A DNA stretch of 64,000 bases from Streptomyces xanthophaeus (lineage in GTDB: Bacteria; Actinomycetota; Actinomycetes; Streptomycetales; Streptomycetaceae). Of this stretch, positions 60,426 to 64,000 are shown one piece after another. The notes below the pieces were generated by a model. It had not been told where the DNA came from. It made no database searches and saw only the letters and a program-made list of their open reading frames with translations. Both the position numbers and the translations under genes were made by a program. The stretch covers positions 3,596,001 to 3,660,000 of the forward strand of contig NZ_CP076543.1 of NCBI RefSeq assembly GCF_030440515.1, written 5' to 3'. Numbering within the stretch: the first letter of the stretch is position 1; every line of letters starts with the position of its first letter.

Positions 60426-61217
60426 TCAGGGGCTGCTCGCCGAAGCCGCCCCCGGCCGCCCCGCCACCAGCGCCGCCAGGCCGTCCAGGATGCGGTCCAG
60501 GCCGAAGCGGAACTGGAAGTCCGGCTCGCCGGAGCCGCTGAACGCGTCCGAGTCCAGCAGCCTCGTCACCGCGGGGTGGCTGTCCGGTCCGGTCATGAGC
60601 CGCAGCGTGCGGACGTACTGGCCGAGCGCCTGTTCCGGGGCGACCCCGGACTTCACGATGGCGTCGATCATGTCGGCGGCCATCGTGGCCTCGTTCCGTA
60701 CCAGGCCCCCGATCAGGATGATCGTCGAGAGCTTCTCGCTCTCCGTCAAACCCGTGCCGGCCATGGCTCCGAGGCCCCGGTCCATCCAGGCCAGCTGGTT
60801 CGGGGAGACGGGCGCGGCGGTGATCGGGATGCGCAGGATCCAGGAGTTGGCCATCAGGACGGCCCGCTGCGCGTACGCCCAGTTCGTCAGCAGCTCGCGC
60901 CAGCCCCACCCCTCCGCCTCCGGCGGCAGCGGCGGCGGGGAGCCGACCCCCGCGTCCGACATGAGGACGTAGAGCTCCTCCTTGGCGGCGACGTACCGGT
61001 AGAGGGACATCGTCGAGACGCCCAGCTCCTTGGCCACCCGGCCCATGGAGACGGCGTCCATGCCCTCACTCGCGGCCAGCGCCACGGCCGCTTCCACGAT
61101 CTTCGGCAGCGTGAGCGTGGGGCGCGGCCCCTTGCCGGGGCGTTCGCGCAGGCCCCAGGCCATTTCCAGGCTGGCCGGGAGCCCGGTGCCGCTGTCCTCG
61201 TCGTCCTCGTCCGCCAT
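60426..61217 (-). CDS. TetR family transcriptional regulator
   Basis: 263 residues, longer than the usual 200. The helix-turn-helix is at about 40-85 (GMDAVSMGRVAKELGVSTMSLYRYV in parts), and the ligand domain is of the TetR_C_1 type with GLGAMAGTGLTESEKLSTIIL. It is divergent from the DrrAB-like exporter, and a 9-5-9 palindrome between them is its probable operator. A drug that binds the regulator would switch on export. The Asp/Glu-rich N-terminus is unordered. Confidence 0.93.
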   Translation of the reverse strand: MADEDDEDSGTGLPASLEMAWGLRERPGKGPRPTLTLPKIVEAAVALAASEGMDAVSMGRVAKELGVSTMSLYRYVAAKEELYVLMSDAGVGSPPPLPPEAEGWGWRELLTNWAYAQRAVLMANSWILRIPITAAPVSPNQLAWMDRGLGAMAGTGLTESEKLSTIILIGGLVRNEATMAADMIDAIVKSGVAPEQALGQYVRTLRLMTGPDSHPAVTRLLDSDAFSGSGEPDFQFRFGLDRILDGLAALVAGRPGAASASSP

Positions 61218-61250
61218 GACCGCCCACTCCTCGATTGACCCCCATCCTAG

Positions 61251-61273
61251 TTCTGTGTATTACTTACACAGAA
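61251..61273. promoter_or_regulatory. TetR operator candidate
   Basis: Arms TTCTGTGTA and TACACAGAA are perfect over nine pairs around TTACT. It lies 34 bases before the TetR ATG and 46 bases before the exporter ATG, overlapping the AT-rich zone where both promoters must be. Confidence 0.75.
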
Positions 61274-61318
61274 GAGCGTAAGGCATACGCAGAAGCTGGG
61301 AAGGGAGCACCACCCCCC

Positions 61319-62254
61319 ATGACCACGCACGCCTCCGGCGACCTCGGCATCCACGCCACCGGCCTGACCAAGTCCTACGGAGACCTCCGCGTCCTCGACG
61401 GCATCGACCTCGCCGTCCCGCGCGGCAGCGTCCTCGCCCTCCTCGGCCCCAACGGTGCCGGCAAGACCACCACCGTCCGGATCCTCGCCACCCTCACCGC
61501 CGCCGACTCCGGCACCGTCCGCATCGCCGGGCACGACACGGCCACCGCACGCTCCCGGGTTCGTGAACTCATAGCCCTCACCGGCCAGTTCGCCGCCGTC
61601 GACGAACTCCTGACCGGCACCGAGACCCTCCGCATGATGGGCCGCCTCGCCGGACTCCGCCCGCGCGCCGCCCGAACCCGTGCCGACGAGCTCCTCGACC
61701 GGTTCGGCCTCACCGAAGCGGCCGGCCGCACCGCGAAGACGTACTCCGGCGGCATGCGCCGCCGCCTCGACCTCGCCGCCAGCCTCGTCTCCCGCCCGGA
61801 GGTGATCTTCCTGGACGAGCCGACCAACGGCCTCGACCCGCGCAGCCGCCAGGACCTCTGGGAACTCGTACGAGAACTGCGCGCCGACGGCACCACCGTG
61901 CTGCTCACCACCCAGTACCTGGAGGAGGCCGACCGGCTCGCCGACCGCGTCGCCGTCCTCGCCGACGGTCGCATCGCCGCCGAGGGCACCCCGGCCGAGC
62001 TGAAGGCCCGGGTCGCGGGCCACCGGCTCGACCTGACCCTCACCACCGCCGCCGCCTACGAGGCCCTCGCCCCGCGCGCCGTCCACCTCGCCCCCGACGA
62101 GCTCACCCTCGGACTGCCCACCGACGGCACCGCCGCCCACGTACGGACCCTGCTCGACGAACTCGACCCGCACCGCACCGACATCGACCGCTTCGCCCTG
62201 CGCAGCGCCACCCTCGACGACGTCTTTCTCGCCCTGACGGGAGCCGCCCGATGA
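61319..62254 (+). CDS. DrrA-like ABC exporter ATP-binding protein
   Basis: 311 residues. Walker A GPNGAGKTT, signature YSGGMRRRLDLA, Walker B VIFLDEPTNGLD and the Q/H-loop segments are intact. A DrrA-type C-terminal extension (about 220-311, LDPHRTDIDRFALRSATLDDVFLALTG in parts) is present. Works with the permease of the next gene to pump drugs or toxic lipids. ATG 61319 follows GAAGGGAG; the frame before it has no ABC-like sequence. ATGA overlap with the permease. Confidence 0.93.
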   Translation: MTTHASGDLGIHATGLTKSYGDLRVLDGIDLAVPRGSVLALLGPNGAGKTTTVRILATLTAADSGTVRIAGHDTATARSRVRELIALTGQFAAVDELLTGTETLRMMGRLAGLRPRAARTRADELLDRFGLTEAAGRTAKTYSGGMRRRLDLAASLVSRPEVIFLDEPTNGLDPRSRQDLWELVRELRADGTTVLLTTQYLEEADRLADRVAVLADGRIAAEGTPAELKARVAGHRLDLTLTTAAAYEALAPRAVHLAPDELTLGLPTDGTAAHVRTLLDELDPHRTDIDRFALRSATLDDVFLALTGAAR

Positions 62255-63006
62255 CCGCCACGCCCGTGCGCGCCTTCGCCCTGGCCGGCCGCAGCCTGCG
62301 CATCAGCAGCCGCCGGCCCGACGCGCTGATCGCCGCCCTGATGCTGCCCGTCATGCTGATGCTGATCTTCGTCTACTTCTTCGGCGGGGCCATCGACACC
62401 GGCACGGCGTACGTGACGTACGTGGTGCCCGGCGCCATGCTGCTCTGCGCGGGCTTCGGGGCGGCCTCCACCGCCGTCAGCGTCACCGAGGACATGACGA
62501 ACGGCGTCATCGACCGCTTCCGCTCCCTCGATGTCGGCGGCATCCCGATCCTCGCCGGACACGTCGCGGCCTCGGTGGTGCGCAACCTGATCTCCACGAC
62601 CCTGGTCCTCGCCGTCGCCCTTGCGATCGGCTTCCGCCCGCAAGCGGGTCCGGCCGCCTTCCTCGCCGCGGCCGGCCTGCTGCTGACGTACATCACGGCG
62701 ATCTCGTGGCTGGCCGCCGCGCTCGGGCTGCTCGCCAGGACGCCGGAGGCGGCGGGCGGCTTCACCTTCCTGATGATGTTCCTGCCGTACCCGTCCAGCG
62801 CCTTCGTCCCCATCGACACCATGCCCAGCTGGCTCCACGGCTTCGCCGACCACCAGCCGCTGACCCCGGTGATCGAATCCCTGCGCGCACTGCTCCTGGC
62901 GCAGCCCGCAGGACACGCCCCCTGGGTTGCCCTCACCTGGTGCGCCGGCATCACGGCCGTGGCCATGACCCTGGCAGCGGTCCTCTTCCGCGGCAGAACC
63001 CGCTGA
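62251..63006 (+). CDS. DrrB-like ABC exporter permease
   Basis: 251 residues, six membrane helices of the ABC2_membrane type. It starts ATAT-overlapping the ATPase stop. Sequence features include LIAALMLPVMLMLIFVYFFGG, DMTNGVIDRFRSL and the PYPSSAFVPIDTMPSW loop, seen in daunorubicin-type permeases. Together with the ATPase it forms a full exporter. It is regulated, by inference, by the TetR protein. Confidence 0.92.
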   Translation: MTATPVRAFALAGRSLRISSRRPDALIAALMLPVMLMLIFVYFFGGAIDTGTAYVTYVVPGAMLLCAGFGAASTAVSVTEDMTNGVIDRFRSLDVGGIPILAGHVAASVVRNLISTTLVLAVALAIGFRPQAGPAAFLAAAGLLLTYITAISWLAAALGLLARTPEAAGGFTFLMMFLPYPSSAFVPIDTMPSWLHGFADHQPLTPVIESLRALLLAQPAGHAPWVALTWCAGITAVAMTLAAVLFRGRTR

Positions 63007-63050
63007 CGGGCTCCGGTCGGAGCCCCTCAGCGGGCCTGTGAGCCTGCCGC

Positions 63051-63323
63051 TCAGCGGTTGAGCGGGTAGGAATGGCGGCCCGTGGCCTCATCGATCTCGG
63101 CGTGGGCCTTCTGCAACATCTGCGACGCGAGATCCATGAGCGCACGAGCGCCCGCGATCTCTTCCCCGACCCTCAGCTGCTCCGGGTCGGAGGGATGACG
63201 CAAGGCATAGCCCCGCGCCTTGATCTCGGAGCCGTCCCCGAGCCTTACCAGGGCCGCCGCACTGGTGCGGTGGCCCTCCTCGGTGAATTCGAGCTCCACA
63301 TGCCACCCGACGAGCGTGGCCAT
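63051..63323 (-). CDS. DUF1876 protein
   Basis: 90 residues, the normal length. The sequence GWHVELEFTEEGHRTSAAALVRLGDG and ALRHPSDPEQLRVGEEIAGARAL (shown in part) match DUF1876, a small dsRBD-like fold common in actinobacteria. Function unknown; no catalytic motif. GGAGGTGATGC precedes the ATG. Convergent with the exporter permease. Confidence 0.93.
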   Translation of the reverse strand: MATLVGWHVELEFTEEGHRTSAAALVRLGDGSEIKARGYALRHPSDPEQLRVGEEIAGARALMDLASQMLQKAHAEIDEATGRHSYPLNR

Positions 63324-63439
63324 GGTGCATCACCTCCAGGGGGTCACCCTTCCCTCCAGGGTGCGCCTGGGGGGAGAGGAGCGCGAGCGGGGGCTTTCGG
63401 GAGGGCGGGAGCCGCTCGGGCGGCATCAGGGATGCGTAT

Positions 63440-63584
63440 GGGGGTTTCCCGTCAGTCTCATCGTCTCTCCGGTTCGGGCCAGTCCCTCAAGGGCGCTCCT
63501 TCGTCGCGTCGCTTCGCGATGGCCTTCGGCCACCCTTGACCGACCGTCCCGCCCCGGACATACGAAGACAGCCGGGAAACCCCC
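63440..63584. repeat. 12-base inverted repeat flanking a hairpin-rich gene-free segment
   Basis: GGGGGTTTCCCG at 63440-63451 and CGGGAAACCCCC at 63573-63584 are exact inverse copies 121 bases apart. Inside are the short hairpins TCGCG/CGCGA and TGGCC/GGCCA (about 63505-63530). It is gene-free. The size and ends fit a MITE-like element or a structured RNA, but no target duplication was found. Confidence 0.5.
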
Positions 63585-64000
63585 AAAGGAACGGGCCGGG
63601 TGTTCAAGGATGAGGACGGGCACATCAAAGACCCTCGGGCAGGAGGGCGTGAAGAGCCATGTCCGAGAGACGGGGCCCATCACAGACCAGCACCCGCGTC
63701 GGGGGAAGCGCATCCAATCGCTACGCGCTTCTCATCTCTCAGCGTCGCCAGACCGTCTGGGGCTGGACATAGGCCGCCCACGGCCTTAGTCCCGAGCTCG
63801 CTATGCGTCCGACGACCGCCTGTGGTCGGCCACAGGCCGCCCCAGATCGCTACCCGCTTCTCCACGACCGCGACCGACGGCCGCCAGGGGCCCCACCTCG
63901 ACTATTCCGTCGTGGAGACGGGTCAACGCGCGCATCACCCCCCAAGCCCACGGATAGATGGGGGCAATTGGGGCAAACTGTCGGCCCTTCTGACCACCCA
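63585..64000. other. Gene-free stretch at the window end with short direct repeats
   Basis: No convincing coding frame: the frames lack codon bias and ribosome sites. ATCGCTAC(G/C)CGCTTCTC recurs at 63717-63733 and 63846-63862, AGGCCGCCC at 63771-63779 and 63834-63842, and a perfect 8-4-8 hairpin GCCTGTGG/CCACAGGC lies at 63818-63837. A boundary of a mobile or ncRNA region is possible; nothing more can be said. Confidence 0.5.

Noticed and set aside
63426..63713. 95-codon minus-strand frame over the inverted-repeat segment
   Set aside because: The frame crosses the hairpins without codon bias; the structure argues for a noncoding element.
63680..63865. 61-codon open frame at the window end
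   Set aside because: It has no ribosome site and its residues reflect the two copies of the direct repeat; it is probably not translated.
1..64000. tRNA or rRNA genes
   Set aside because: I looked for the T-arm consensus and for rRNA-like stretches and found none convincing. A covariance-model scan would settle this.

Overview
The window is high-GC actinobacterial DNA, most likely a chromosomal-core stretch of a Streptomyces genome. The reasons are strong GC bias at third codon positions, many GTG starts with GGAGG-type ribosome sites, a futalosine-type menaquinone gene set (mqnE plus UbiX/UbiA/UbiD-like genes), a class I lysyl-tRNA synthetase facing argS, system II cytochrome c maturation genes, XRE/DUF397 pairs, DUF3558, DUF2637, DUF4229 and DUF1876 proteins, and LAXTG-type sortase signals. 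No rRNA, tRNA, CRISPR array, insertion sequence or prophage was recognised. Family names come from recognised motifs and recalled family knowledge; no database was searched.

Layout. 0-4.2 kb: start of a secreted protein, an acyl-CoA ligase, an NmrA-like reductase and a DUF4190 membrane protein. 4.2-6.8 kb: a three-gene ABC exporter. 7.2-11.6 kb: an island resembling a type VII secretion effector locus: a small EsxA-like helical protein, a 467-residue protein ending in a lysozyme/transglycosylase-like domain, two tandem paralogous membrane proteins, and a convergent SMI1/KNR4 (SUKH) protein. 11.7-20.7 kb: a dicarboxylate symporter, then menaquinone genes with an Lrp/AsnC regulator, a rhomboid protease and small proteins. 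20.8-23.4 kb: small membrane, cupin, MarR and SRPBCC genes. 23.4-30.6 kb: ccsB, resB, resA, a deacetylase-like lipoprotein, a histidine phosphatase and hemL. The ccdA gene usually found between resA and resB is reduced to a remnant of about 33 codons.

30.7-36.2 kb: a MacAB-like exporter operon headed by a secreted I36-type protein and a lipoprotein. 36.6-41.9 kb: GNAT, quinone oxidoreductase/HxlR, Mut7-C, YnfA, SDR and deacetylase genes. 42.0-44.6 kb: a decayed Uma2 gene, a free-standing LAGLIDADG endonuclease and rtcB. 44.8-48.1 kb: two DUF3558 lipoproteins and a DUF2637 membrane protein. 48.1-51.8 kb: lysS and argS. 51.9-55.9 kb: two tandem sortase-anchored paralogues, the second with a one-base frameshift at the start of a long Gly/Thr/Pro repeat. 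55.9-60.4 kb: a VOC protein, a divergent ATP-binding protein and XRE-DUF397 pair, then two homologous AlkB-like 2OG-Fe(II) oxygenase candidates. 60.4-63.0 kb: a TetR regulator facing a DrrAB-like exporter across a clear palindrome. 63.0-64.0 kb: a DUF1876 protein and gene-free DNA with inverted and direct repeats.

Several divergent regulator/target pairs carry palindromes suited to autoregulation (MarR/cupin, HxlR/oxidoreductase, TetR/DrrAB). The strongest leads for undescribed biology are the 7.2-11.6 kb effector/immunity-like island, the tandem AlkB-like pair behind an XRE-DUF397 module, the ccdA loss inside a cytochrome c maturation operon, and the frameshifted repeat-bearing surface protein.
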